From the NCBI GenBank assembly GCA_963752815.1, contig CAVVZI010000001.1, forward strand, positions 1 through 64,000: a stretch of DNA of 64,000 bases. The letters are read 5' to 3'. The notes under the pieces were generated by a model, which was given only the letters and a program-made list of their open reading frames with translations, did not search any database and was not told where the DNA came from. Each line of letters begins with the position of its first letter. The first letter of the stretch is position 1. Below, one piece after another: positions 18,974 through 26,733 of the stretch. This stretch comes from Sva-07 sp963752815 (GTDB lineage Bacteria; Actinomycetota; Acidimicrobiia; Acidimicrobiales; Ilumatobacteraceae). The position numbers and the translations under genes were made by a program.

Positions 18974-19897
18974 GTGGCACCCTCCTCGTCATCCACCAAG
19001 AAAGCCGCCAAGCTCGCCAAGTCGGGCCAGGGCAAGAAGGTCCGCTTCCAGGGCGGGACAACGTTTCCCTTGATCGTCGCGATCGTCGTCGTGCTCGGCC
19101 TCTCCCTGGTCGTGTACGCACGTCAGAGCCGGCCCGCCGCTGATGCGTCCCCGCCGACCATCGACGACCACTGGCACCAGGCGTACGGGTTCTACCTGTG
19201 CGACACGTGGGTGCAGCTGACGGGCAACAAGGAAGATTCGGCGGCGCCGGGCTTCGACGAGTTCCAGCGCACCGGCATCCACAGCCACGACGACGGCGTC
19301 ATCCACTGGCATCCGTTCACGTCGGCGGCGGTCGGTACGCGGGCCAAGCTGTCGCTGTTCACGGACGTGTACGGCGTCGAGCTCGACAACGACAAGCTCG
19401 TCTTCCCCGAGGACCAGCGGTCGCAGTTGGCCGAGCCCTACCAGGCGGACGGCGTCTTCGAAGAGGGCGAGACGAAGTGCACCGTCGACGGCAAGGAGGA
19501 GGACGCCGAATTGAAGGTGGTCGTGTGGGACAACTTCTCCGACACCGACGATGGCACCACCTACATCGCCGACTTCGACAACATCGCCGTCAACCAGGAC
19601 GCGATGGTGTTCTCGATCGCCTTCGTCCCGGCGGACACCGCCGTCGGCATGCCGCCATGGTCGCAGAACCTGCCCGAGCTGGCGGGCGCCGACAACGGGC
19701 AGGTGGTGCCGACGGCCAGCACGCTCCCCGGAGCGAGCACCGTCCCGGGAGCGACCACCGTGCCGCCGGAAACCGTCGCACCGGCCGCCCCGATCGACAA
19801 TGCGAACGGGGTGCCGGTGACCACCGGGCCGGCGACGACCGATGCCGCCGCGGCGACCACGGTGCCGGCGACCACGCCGGTGACCACGGGGGGCTGA
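18974..19897 (+). CDS. Membrane-anchored HWH-motif protein with Thr/Pro-rich tail
   Basis: About 307 aa from GTG 18974 (309 from ATG 18968). It has a short basic cytoplasmic N-terminus (STKKAAKLAKSGQGKKVRF), one membrane helix (about 30-50, FPLIVAIVVVLGLSLVVYA), then an external domain. That domain begins IDDHWHQAYGFYLC and contains TGIHSHDDGVIHWHP and a later GETKCTVDG, so it is rich in His and Cys and may bind a metal. The last 60 residues are Thr, Pro, Ala and Val (repeats such as TTVPATTPVTTGG), typical of a wall-spanning or glycosylated stalk. No named family is recognised. Its TGA overlaps the next ATG (TGATG), tying it to the pyrophosphorylase and so to glycan work. Confidence 0.8.
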   Translation: MAPSSSSTKKAAKLAKSGQGKKVRFQGGTTFPLIVAIVVVLGLSLVVYARQSRPAADASPPTIDDHWHQAYGFYLCDTWVQLTGNKEDSAAPGFDEFQRTGIHSHDDGVIHWHPFTSAAVGTRAKLSLFTDVYGVELDNDKLVFPEDQRSQLAEPYQADGVFEEGETKCTVDGKEEDAELKVVVWDNFSDTDDGTTYIADFDNIAVNQDAMVFSIAFVPADTAVGMPPWSQNLPELAGADNGQVVPTASTLPGASTVPGATTVPPETVAPAAPIDNANGVPVTTGPATTDAAAATTVPATTPVTTGG

Positions 19898-20913
19898 TGC
19901 GCGCCGTCGTGCTCGTCGGCGGGTTCGGCACACGCCTGCGCCCACTGACCTACTCGACGCCCAAACCGATGCTGCCGATCGGCGGGCGGCCGATGATCGC
20001 CCGTCTCATCGATCGCCTCGCCCGTGGCGGCGTCACCGAGGTGGTGCTGGCACTCGGGTTCAAGCCCGAGCCGTTCATCGAGGCATTCCCCGACGGGCGC
20101 TGTGGCGATGTGACGCTCACGTACGCCGTCGAGCCCGAACCACTCGACACCGCCGGGGCGATCCGTTTCGCCGCCGACCAAGCCGGCATCGACGACACGT
20201 TCATCGTGGCCAACGGTGACGTCCTGACCGACCTCGACGTGTCGCACCTCGTCGCCACGCATCGCCGGTTGGCGGCCGACGCGACGATCCATCTGATCGC
20301 CGTCGACGACCCGTCGAGCTTCGGCGTCGTCGACATCACTGTCGACGGACACGGTGTCGGCCCCGTCCGGGCGTTCGTCGAGAAGCCCGCGCCGGGCACC
20401 GAGCCGAGCAATCTGATCAGCGCGGGCACCTACGTGCTCGAGCCGTCGATGCTGTCCCTGATGCCCGCCGGCGTGAAATCGTCGATCGAGCGTGACGTGT
20501 TCCCGAAGATCGTCGCCGGCGGCGGCCTCTACGGTGTCGCCACGGACGACTACTGGATCGACGCCGGCCGTCCGGAGCTGTACCTCGCGGCCAACCTCGA
20601 CCTGTTGAGCGGCGTTCGCCGTTTCGACGAGTGCGCGCCGATCGACGCCACCGCCGAGGTCGACGCGTCGGCTCTCGTGCGCAACAGCATCGTGGGCGCC
20701 GCCGCCCGCATCGCCCGTGACGCCCGGATCATCGACTCGGTGATCCTTCCCGGAGCCGTGGTCGGAGCGGGGTCCTGCATCGAGCGATCGCTCGTGATGG
20801 GCGTCGTCGGCGCCGGCGCCACGGTGATCGGGAGCATGATCGGCGCGGAAGGTCGCGTCGACGACGGTGTCCGTCTCGTCGACGGTGCCGTGCCCGAGCC
20901 CTCGCTGACCTGA
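19897..20913 (+). CDS. Sugar-phosphate nucleotidyltransferase (mannose-1-phosphate guanylyltransferase type)
   Basis: A 338-aa NDP-sugar pyrophosphorylase. The N-terminal signature VLVGGFGTRLRPLTYSTPKPMLP, IVANGDVLTDLD (metal Asp) and FVEKPAP show the nucleotidyltransferase fold. From about 235 on a beta-helix of hexapeptide repeats follows (SIVGAAARIARDARIIDSVILPGAVV). The sequence resembles the actinobacterial ManC/GMPP-like group that makes GDP-mannose, but glucose- or dTTP-specific relatives cannot be excluded. With phosphomannomutase at 38089 and GDP-mannose dehydratase at 23989 a GDP-mannose role is coherent. The ATG at 19897 overlaps the preceding TGA, which sets the start. Confidence 0.85.
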   Translation: MRAVVLVGGFGTRLRPLTYSTPKPMLPIGGRPMIARLIDRLARGGVTEVVLALGFKPEPFIEAFPDGRCGDVTLTYAVEPEPLDTAGAIRFAADQAGIDDTFIVANGDVLTDLDVSHLVATHRRLAADATIHLIAVDDPSSFGVVDITVDGHGVGPVRAFVEKPAPGTEPSNLISAGTYVLEPSMLSLMPAGVKSSIERDVFPKIVAGGGLYGVATDDYWIDAGRPELYLAANLDLLSGVRRFDECAPIDATAEVDASALVRNSIVGAAARIARDARIIDSVILPGAVVGAGSCIERSLVMGVVGAGATVIGSMIGAEGRVDDGVRLVDGAVPEPSLT

Positions 20914-20948
20914 TGGGCTGATCTGATGAGGCTGATGGGGTGCGGCCG
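20914..20948 (+). other. Short spacer with repeated CTGATG words
   Basis: The gap between the pyrophosphorylase and the epimerase contains several copies of TGATG (TGATGGGCTGATCTGATGAGG and onward), a purine-rich short repeat. It may give a weak ribosome-binding context for the next gene; I see no promoter or hairpin in it. Confidence 0.3.
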
Positions 20949-21851
20949 ATGCGAGTAATGGTGATCGGGGGAGCGGGTTTCATCGGATCCCATCTGGTCG
21001 ATCGACTCCTCGCCGAAGGGCAGGAGGTCGACGTCGTCGACGATCTCTCCACCGGAAGCCTCGCCAACCTCGCCGAGGCCCGCGCCGCGGGAGGGCTGAA
21101 GATCCACCACCTCGATGCCGGCAGCGCCGATGTCGACACGGTGATCGGCATCCGCCGGCCCGACGTGATCGTGCTGCTCGCGGTACTGCCGCGGCCCGAT
21201 CGGGGCAGCGGACAGGTCGGCCCCGCGCTCGGCATGGTCACGACGATCCTCGAATCGTGCCGGCACCACGGGGTGGCCAAGGTGGTGGCGGCCGTTCCCG
21301 CCGCGGTGCTCTACGGGCACCCCGCGTCGCAGGCGATTCCCGTCAAGGAGGGGGCGCTGATCCCGCGGGGCGTGAACGGCGTGGTGGCGCGTTCGACGAT
21401 CGACCTGCTCGAGATCTACCGCGACCGTGCGTCGATCGAGTTCACCGTCCTGGCATTGGCGTCGGTCTACGGTCCGCGCCAACGTCCGGACGGTGGCGTC
21501 GTCGCGGCCTTCCTGGCCGCGGTCGACTCGAACAAGGCGCCGGTGTTGCACGGCGACGGGCGCCAGACCCGCGACTTCGTGTTCGTCGACGACGTCGTCG
21601 ACGCCTGCGTGCGGGCGTGCGAGCGAGGTGGTGGTCTCGTCATCAACATCGGCACGGGCGAGCAGACCGCGATCCGCGAGCTCTGGGACCACGTCGGTCG
21701 TACCAGCGGCTTGGCGCCGGCGGCCGGGCCGGCGCGGCACGACGATCTGGTGCGCTTCGCGGTGTCGCCCGTGCGGGCCCGGATCCATCTGGCGTGGTCG
21801 CCCTGGACCGCTCTCGACGAGGGTCTGGCGCGGGCGCGCGCCGTCAACTAG
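20949..21851 (+). CDS. NAD-dependent epimerase/dehydratase-family protein with a degenerate active site
   Basis: A 300-aa extended SDR. The Rossmann motif VIGGAGFIGSHLVDRLL and DDLSTGSLANL are well conserved, and the ends of the fold (ALASVYGPRQRPDGG, RDFVFVDDVVDA, NIGTGEQTAI) match UDP-glucose 4-epimerase relatives. However, the region expected to hold the catalytic Tyr-x3-Lys (usually PYGxSK) reads RGVNGVVARSTIDLLEIY, with neither residue in place. It may bind NAD and a nucleotide sugar without normal catalysis, or use a different mechanism. The ATG at 20949 is chosen because it sits at the Rossmann strand; GTG 20940 is possible. Confidence 0.8.
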   Translation: MRVMVIGGAGFIGSHLVDRLLAEGQEVDVVDDLSTGSLANLAEARAAGGLKIHHLDAGSADVDTVIGIRRPDVIVLLAVLPRPDRGSGQVGPALGMVTTILESCRHHGVAKVVAAVPAAVLYGHPASQAIPVKEGALIPRGVNGVVARSTIDLLEIYRDRASIEFTVLALASVYGPRQRPDGGVVAAFLAAVDSNKAPVLHGDGRQTRDFVFVDDVVDACVRACERGGGLVINIGTGEQTAIRELWDHVGRTSGLAPAAGPARHDDLVRFAVSPVRARIHLAWSPWTALDEGLARARAVN

Positions 21852-21860
21852 CGAATTCGG

Positions 21861-22824
21861 TCAGCTGATCGCGGCGAGCGTCGCGGCCGCGAGCGCTCTG
21901 GACCGGGCCGGTGTCGACATGATCGACGGCGTCGCCACGCAGCGCATCCCGGCGCCCTCGACGGCGTCGGCGAGGTGGGCGTCGACCTCGTCGACGACGA
22001 GCACCGAGGCGATCGGTTCGTACAGTCGCGCGACACCGACGACGCTGGCCTCGTGCCCCAACTCGACCATCATGTGGTCGGCGGGACCCTTCAGCGCGTG
22101 ACCGCCGACGATCGGCGACACCGCGACCACACGATCACGACGTGCGGCCAGGATGCCGTCGACGTCGGGCAGTGAACGGATCGGGCCGATCGACACCAGG
22201 GGGTTCGACGGTGCGATCACGATCACGTCGGCCTGCTCCAGCGCCTGTCGGGCGACCGGGCTGCAGCCGGGCATCGCCTCGGAAGTGGACCGCGGTGACG
22301 GCGATCTCGTGGTGCAGGCGCACGAAGTAGTCCTGGAACGAGATCTCACCGTGTTCCGTCGTGTCGACGGTCGTGGCGATGCGATCGTCGGTCATCGGCA
22401 CGATCGAGATCGGGACGTCCCAGGCGCGGCGGACCTCGTCGGTGATCGCGGTGAGGGAGGCTCCTTCCGCGCGTCGGGCCGTGCGGTACAGATGGGTGGC
22501 GAGGTCGCGATCGCCGAGGTTGAACCAGCGGTTGGCGGCGCTCGAGCCGTCAGGTCGGACCAGTTCGTACCGCGCCAGCGATTCCATCGCCGTCCAGCTC
22601 TCGCCCACGAGCCCCCAACCTCGGTCCGGGTCGATCGCCCCGGCGAGCGTGTAGGTCACCGTGTCGAGGTCGGGGGAGATCGACAGCCCGTGGATCTCGC
22701 AGTCGTCGGCGGTGTTGACGACGGCCGTGATCGCCGACGGGTCGTCGACGGCGTCCACGAGGCCGCGGAGGAAGCGGGCCGCGCCGACCCCACCGGACAC
22801 GACCGCGATCGTCGGCGTCGTCAT
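21861..22824 (-). pseudogene. cofD: 2-phospho-L-lactate transferase (F420 synthesis), frameshifted
   Basis: CofD/FbiA joins an activated phospho-lactate (or phosphoenolpyruvate) unit to the deazaflavin Fo in coenzyme F420 synthesis. The N-terminal piece has VVSGGVGAARFLRGLVDAV, NTADDCEIHGLSISPDLDTVTY and NLGDRDLATHLYRT, all diagnostic. The C-terminal piece reads QADVIVIAPSNPLVSIGPI, VAVSPIVGGHALKGPAD and so on. The frame breaks near 22272-22290, after VTAVHF; one extra base, or two missing, reconciles the halves (about 320 aa). The ATG at 22824 overlaps the upstream glycosyltransferase stop (ATGA). CofE is encoded separately at 57660. Confidence 0.9.
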
Positions 22825-23930
22825 CGCGCGCTGATCTCCTCGTACAGGTCGATGAGGCGGTCAGCGGTGCGTGACCATCCGAATCGGCGGAGGTTGGCGC
22901 GGCCGCGACGGACGAGCTTGTCGTGCATGTCGTCGCTCGTGACCACCCAGTAGAGATTGGCGGCGAGTGCGTCGGCGTCCATCGCGGTGCTCAGCAGCGC
23001 GGCCGGACCGGCGATCTCCGGGATGGAACCAGCGGTGCTGGCGACCACCGGCGTGCCGAGTTGTTGGGCCTCGAGGATCGGAAAGCCGAAGCCCTCGTCG
23101 AGCGACGGGTAGGCGAGCGCCCGCGCCGTCGAGAGGAGCCAGTTCTTCTCGCCGTTGTCGACCGGCCCGACGAGCACGATCCGCGAGGCCGCGCCGGAGT
23201 CGAGACGCCGGATCGCCTTGTCGACGTTGGGCCGGTCGTTCCCGTCGGCACCGGCGATGACGAGGCGCACGTCGCGGTGATCGTGGGCGAGGCGTCCGAA
23301 CGCGGCCACCAGCGTCGGCAGGTTCTTGCGACGCTCGATCGTGCCCAGCGCCAGGATGAACGGCGCGCCGTCGACGTCGGGCAGGCCGGCCGGTCGGTCA
23401 TCGGGCGGGATCGGCGGAATCGGTGGCGGACCGAGATGGATCGTGCGGATCCGATCGGTGGACAGCAACTCGCGGGCCTTGACCGTCGTGGCGTTCGACG
23501 AGGTGACGACGTAGGTGCCCTCGGCGACGCGGCGGCGCAGGACCGAGGCGGCGCGGCGGACGTCGGCGTTGACGTCGCGAGGGTGTTCGAGGAACCAGCA
23601 GTCGTACACGGACACGACGGACGCGCAACGCGACGGCGGCACCACGTAGTTCGTGCCGTGGACGACGTCGGGCCGGCCGAGGAACCGGTCGAGCGGCGGT
23701 GACGTCCGCGACCACATGCGGATGGCGGCGGCGGCAGGGAGTGGGAGCCGCCGTTGGGAATCCTCCCGCTTGGCCCGTGTGCTCGTGACGTACGGCTTGA
23801 GCGTCACCCCGCGCTCCGAGGCGCTGAGGGCGCCGACGATGCCGGCCACGGCGTGGCCGATGCCGGTGCGAGGCCCATGGAGCGGCGCGACATCGATCGC
23901 CACGCTGATCGTGGTGGGCGCTTGGACCAT
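22821..23930 (-). CDS. GT4-family glycosyltransferase
   Basis: A 369-aa GT-B glycosyltransferase with no frameshift. DVAPLHGPRTGIGHAVAGIVGAL is the N-terminal Gly loop. SVYDCWFLEHPRDV, ALGTIERRKNLPTLVAAF and LDEGFGFPILEAQQLGTPVVAS give the GT4 donor-binding signature. It resembles mannosyl- or rhamnosyltransferases of the mannosyltransferase-A group; the actual sugar is not decided by sequence. The ATG at 23930 is preferred over the ORF start further upstream because TACGCT lies 10 nt before it (23941-23946). It is divergent from the GDP-mannose dehydratase gene (58 nt apart) and overlaps cofD. Confidence 0.88.
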   Translation of the reverse strand: MVQAPTTISVAIDVAPLHGPRTGIGHAVAGIVGALSASERGVTLKPYVTSTRAKREDSQRRLPLPAAAAIRMWSRTSPPLDRFLGRPDVVHGTNYVVPPSRCASVVSVYDCWFLEHPRDVNADVRRAASVLRRRVAEGTYVVTSSNATTVKARELLSTDRIRTIHLGPPPIPPIPPDDRPAGLPDVDGAPFILALGTIERRKNLPTLVAAFGRLAHDHRDVRLVIAGADGNDRPNVDKAIRRLDSGAASRIVLVGPVDNGEKNWLLSTARALAYPSLDEGFGFPILEAQQLGTPVVASTAGSIPEIAGPAALLSTAMDADALAANLYWVVTSDDMHDKLVRRGRANLRRFGWSRTADRLIDLYEEISAR

Positions 23931-23988
23931 GTGGGGCGTGAGCGTATCGGTGGTCTCCCGGCGACCGCATCGTAGACTCGTCTCCCTT

Positions 23989-24989
23989 ATGCCAAAAGCG
24001 TTCGTCACGGGTATCACGGGTCAGGATGGTCAGCATCTGGCCGAGTTCTTGCACGGTCAGGGTTATGACGTGTTGGGGATGGTGAAGGGGCAGAACAACC
24101 CCCGGGCCCAGCAACTCGCCGACGAGTTCCCGTATGTGGAACTCGTCTCCGGTGACCTCGCCGATCTCCCGTCGCTGGTCGCCGCGCTGGAAGCGGCGCA
24201 GCCCGATGAGGTGTACAACCTGGGTGCGATCAGCTTCGTGGCGTTGAGCTTTTCGCAGGCGGAGTTGACGGCGAACCTGACCGGTCTCGGTGTGTTGCGC
24301 ATGTTGGAGGCGATCCGCATGGTCGGCGGTTCGCCAGAACAACCCGATCCGCTTCTACCAGGCGTCGTCGTCGGAGATGTTCGGCAAGGTCCGCGAGACC
24401 CCGCAGACCGAACTGACCCCGTTCCACCCGCGTTCGCCCGTACGGGTGCGCCAAGGTGTTCGGGCACGACATCGTCGTCAACTACCGCGAGTCCTACGGG
24501 CTCCACGCCTCCTCCGGCATCCTGTTCAACCACGAGGGCCCGCGCCGGGGGATGGAGTTCGTGACCCGCAAGGTGACCAACGCCGCCGCCCGCATCAAAC
24601 TCGGTCTGCAGCACGAGGTGGTGCTCGGCAACCTGGATTCGAAGCGGGACTGGGGTTACGCCGGCGACTACGTCAAGGCGATGTGGTTGATGTTGCAGCA
24701 GGACGAACCCGGCGACTACGTCGTCGCCACCGGTGAGACCCATTCGATCGAAGAACTCGTGGAGCGGGCGTTCGGTGAGGTGGGGATCGACAACTGGCGT
24801 GACTACGTCCGCCAGGACCCCAAGTTCCTGCGCCCCGCCGAAGTCGACCTCCTGATCGGTGACCCGTCGAAGGCACGCAACGTGCTGGGCTGGGAGCCCG
24901 AGGTCGACTTCTCGACGTTGATCAAGATGATGGTCGCCCACGACCTCCAACTCGAAGCCACCAAACACAACCTCCCCCTCCCCGGCTGA
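23989..24989 (+). pseudogene. gmd: GDP-mannose 4,6-dehydratase, two frameshifts
   Basis: Extended SDR making GDP-4-keto-6-deoxy-mannose from GDP-mannose. The N-terminus FVTGITGQDGQHLAEFL has the family's GxxGxDG motif; YNLGAISFV, YQASSSEMFGKV and DSKRDWGYAGDYVKAMW are diagnostic. The reading frame changes twice: an extra C at 24334-24335 (before QNNPIRFYQ) and an extra G at about 24440, which splits the catalytic motif SPYGCAKVFGHD. Removing both makes 999 nt, exactly 333 codons. TAGACT lies 10 nt before the ATG. The product would feed GDP-deoxysugar (rhamnose or fucose type) synthesis; no dedicated reductase is seen. Confidence 0.92.
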
Positions 24990-24992
24990 CGC

Positions 24993-25055
24993 GGTTCGTT
25001 CTGGCCCCGACCCCGAACGAACTCAGTTCGTTTGGGGTCGGGGCCCAAACGAACC
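24993..25055. terminator. Double hairpin, family 2, between convergent genes
   Basis: Two inverted copies of the 29-nt family 2 unit form one large hairpin. Pairings: GGTTCGTT (24993-25000) with AACGAACC (25048-25055), GGCCCCGACCCC (25003-25014) with its complement at 25034-25045, and AACGAAC (25016-25022) with 25026-25032. The right unit differs from the left at positions that keep pairing (TTC/GAA changed to TTT/AAA). It lies just after the dehydratase stop and before the flippase stop, so it would serve as a two-way terminator. Confidence 0.8.
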
Positions 25056-25071
25056 CAAGTCGTCCCCGGGT

Positions 25072-26397
25072 TCAGGTTTCGAAGGGCATGTCGGTGATCG
25101 CTTCCATGATCGACTGCTGATCAGGCACGACACCGCTGCGCAGCCGCAGCTGGAGGGCGATCGCGAACACGATGGTGGTGATCAACGACGACAACACGAG
25201 CGCCACCTCGATGCTCCGGAACACCTCTTCCGTGTTCAACCACAGCGCCAACAGGAAGGTGACGACGCCGACGCCCCAGCCGACCGACACCAGCGCGTGG
25301 CCCTTGAGGGCGATCACCGCTTGGGCGATGGCGATCGACATCATGTAGCAGGCGCTGCTGAACGACAGCATGGCGAGCGTGCGTCCGCTGAGATCGACGT
25401 GGTACACGAGATCGATGACCCATTTGCCGAGCAGCAGCGAGCCGGCGACGCCGATGACGCCGATGCCCATCACGACGATGACCAGGCGCTTCAACCCGTT
25501 CCGGAACTCGAGCAGTTCCCCGCGCGCGGCGAGCCGGCTGAGACGCGGCAACAACGCGGCCTGCACGGCCTGGAACAGGAACAGCGGGATACGGGCGAGG
25601 AGCACGCCGTAGGAGAACGCCGACACGAGCGCATCCTGGTCCGGCTCGGCGAGGAGGCCGGCGGCGATCGGACCGGCATTGAGCAGCGTGGCGGCGAAGA
25701 TCGAGCCGAGCAGCAACCACCCGAGGTTCGGGGTGATCTCGTTCCAGTCGGCGTCCGGGCCCGGATCGGTCTTCAAACCGCCCCGGCGGTAGACGTAGAC
25801 GACCGCGAAGAGCGGTGACACGGCGATGACGAAGCCGTACGCCCCGACGGCGGTGATGCCGATGGCCGCGAACACGAGGCACAGCACGATGCGCACGACG
25901 CCGTCCGAGCCCATGATCACCGCGTATTCGGTGAATCGGCCGCTTCCGGAGCACACGCCGCGGGCGAGGTGCGCCGGCGCGTACCCGACGAACGTCAGGG
26001 CGAGCGCGGCGACCATGAACCAGTTGCCGTCGAAGTACGAGTTGGCGAGGAACGGGCTCACGAGCGCGGTGCAGAGCACTGCGATCCCGACCATGATCCC
26101 CCCGAGCCACACGACCTTGCGGACCACGGGCTGCGAACCCTGCGCGAGCGCCCGGCGGTGCGAGATCGCACGGCCGAGCTCCTGTTCCAGCGGGAGGAAG
26201 AGCCCGGGAGCCAGCGCGAACGTCACGAACCAGAGCGACGCCAGCGGAGCGAACTCGTCGGGCCCACCGACCGCCTTCGTACCGACGCGGAAGAACGCAT
26301 AGGTGGCAAAACCGGCCAGCAGCAGAGCGATCCCGACCGGAATCGTGCCTTCGGGCAGTGAGGTGCGCGCAGGAGCGGGAGGGACGACGGACGACAC
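25072..26397 (-). CDS. Polysaccharide flippase-like membrane protein (MOP superfamily)
   Basis: A 441-aa integral membrane protein with about 12 hydrophobic helices spread over its length (for example GIALLLAGFATYAFF, FVTFALAPGLFLPLEQEL, LGWLLLGSIFAATLLNAG, LLARIPLFLFQAVQAALLPRL). The pattern and the FQAVQAALLPRLSRLAARGE segment are typical of Wzx-like polysaccharide flippases, which carry lipid-linked glycan across the membrane. Start GTG at 26397 has TAGGCT 9 nt upstream (26407-26412). It ends convergently with gmd at a strong hairpin. Its position in the sugar region fits export of the glycan made nearby. No Wzy-type polymerase is obvious. Confidence 0.82.
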   Translation of the reverse strand: MSSVVPPAPARTSLPEGTIPVGIALLLAGFATYAFFRVGTKAVGGPDEFAPLASLWFVTFALAPGLFLPLEQELGRAISHRRALAQGSQPVVRKVVWLGGIMVGIAVLCTALVSPFLANSYFDGNWFMVAALALTFVGYAPAHLARGVCSGSGRFTEYAVIMGSDGVVRIVLCLVFAAIGITAVGAYGFVIAVSPLFAVVYVYRRGGLKTDPGPDADWNEITPNLGWLLLGSIFAATLLNAGPIAAGLLAEPDQDALVSAFSYGVLLARIPLFLFQAVQAALLPRLSRLAARGELLEFRNGLKRLVIVVMGIGVIGVAGSLLLGKWVIDLVYHVDLSGRTLAMLSFSSACYMMSIAIAQAVIALKGHALVSVGWGVGVVTFLLALWLNTEEVFRSIEVALVLSSLITTIVFAIALQLRLRSGVVPDQQSIMEAITDMPFET

Positions 26398-26428
26398 GAC
26401 TGACGAAGCCTAGCGAGGCGCTGTCCGA

Positions 26429-26650
26429 CTACCGGCGCAGTCTCTGGGACAGATCGCGGTGGCCGAGGCGCAGTCTTCGCATCCCGAGCACGGCGAAACC
26501 GACCGTGACGTAGGTCACTTCCCGCACGCCGACGGCGGCCGTTCCGACGACGGTGCGGGTCGCCCGCCCGGCCTCGGAATCGAGCATCGCCGAGACGTCG
26601 AAACCGGTGAGGTCGAGATTGGTCGGGTCGAATCGCGGCCGAGGCGCCAT
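26429..26650 (-). CDS. Small hypothetical protein (73 aa)
   Basis: A 73-aa frame starting at ATG 26650 (MAPRPRFDPTNLDLTGFDVSAML), with one moderately hydrophobic stretch (VREVTYVTVGFAVLGMRRLRL) that could be a short membrane or amphipathic helix, then a basic end (RDLSQRLRR). I do not recognise it. TACGCT (26657-26662) lies only 6 nt upstream of the ATG, the same promoter spacing as the well-supported genes here. The frame continues further upstream to 26764 but that part overlaps the promoter of the next gene. It lies 31 nt upstream of the flippase gene on the same strand. Confidence 0.6.
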   Translation of the reverse strand: MAPRPRFDPTNLDLTGFDVSAMLDSEAGRATRTVVGTAAVGVREVTYVTVGFAVLGMRRLRLGHRDLSQRLRR

Positions 26651-26656
26651 GGCGGG

Positions 26657-26662
26657 AGCGTA
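26657..26662 (-). promoter_or_regulatory. Putative -10 box of the 73-aa protein gene
   Basis: TACGCT on the minus strand, 6 nt before the ATG at 26650. It is the main nucleotide-level evidence that the small frame is a gene, and it rules out the longer frame starting at 26764. Confidence 0.4.
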
Positions 26663-26733
26663 GCGAGCCGGTGCCAGGCGTCGCAGCGGACTGACCCGTC
26701 GGTTCGACAGCACACCGCTAGCCTCGATCAATC

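Noticed and set aside
19891..19900. Fusion of the HWH protein region with the pyrophosphorylase in one long frame from 19198
   Set aside because: The upstream part is a wrong-frame reading of the HWH gene; the ATG at 19897 with TGATG overlap is the natural start.
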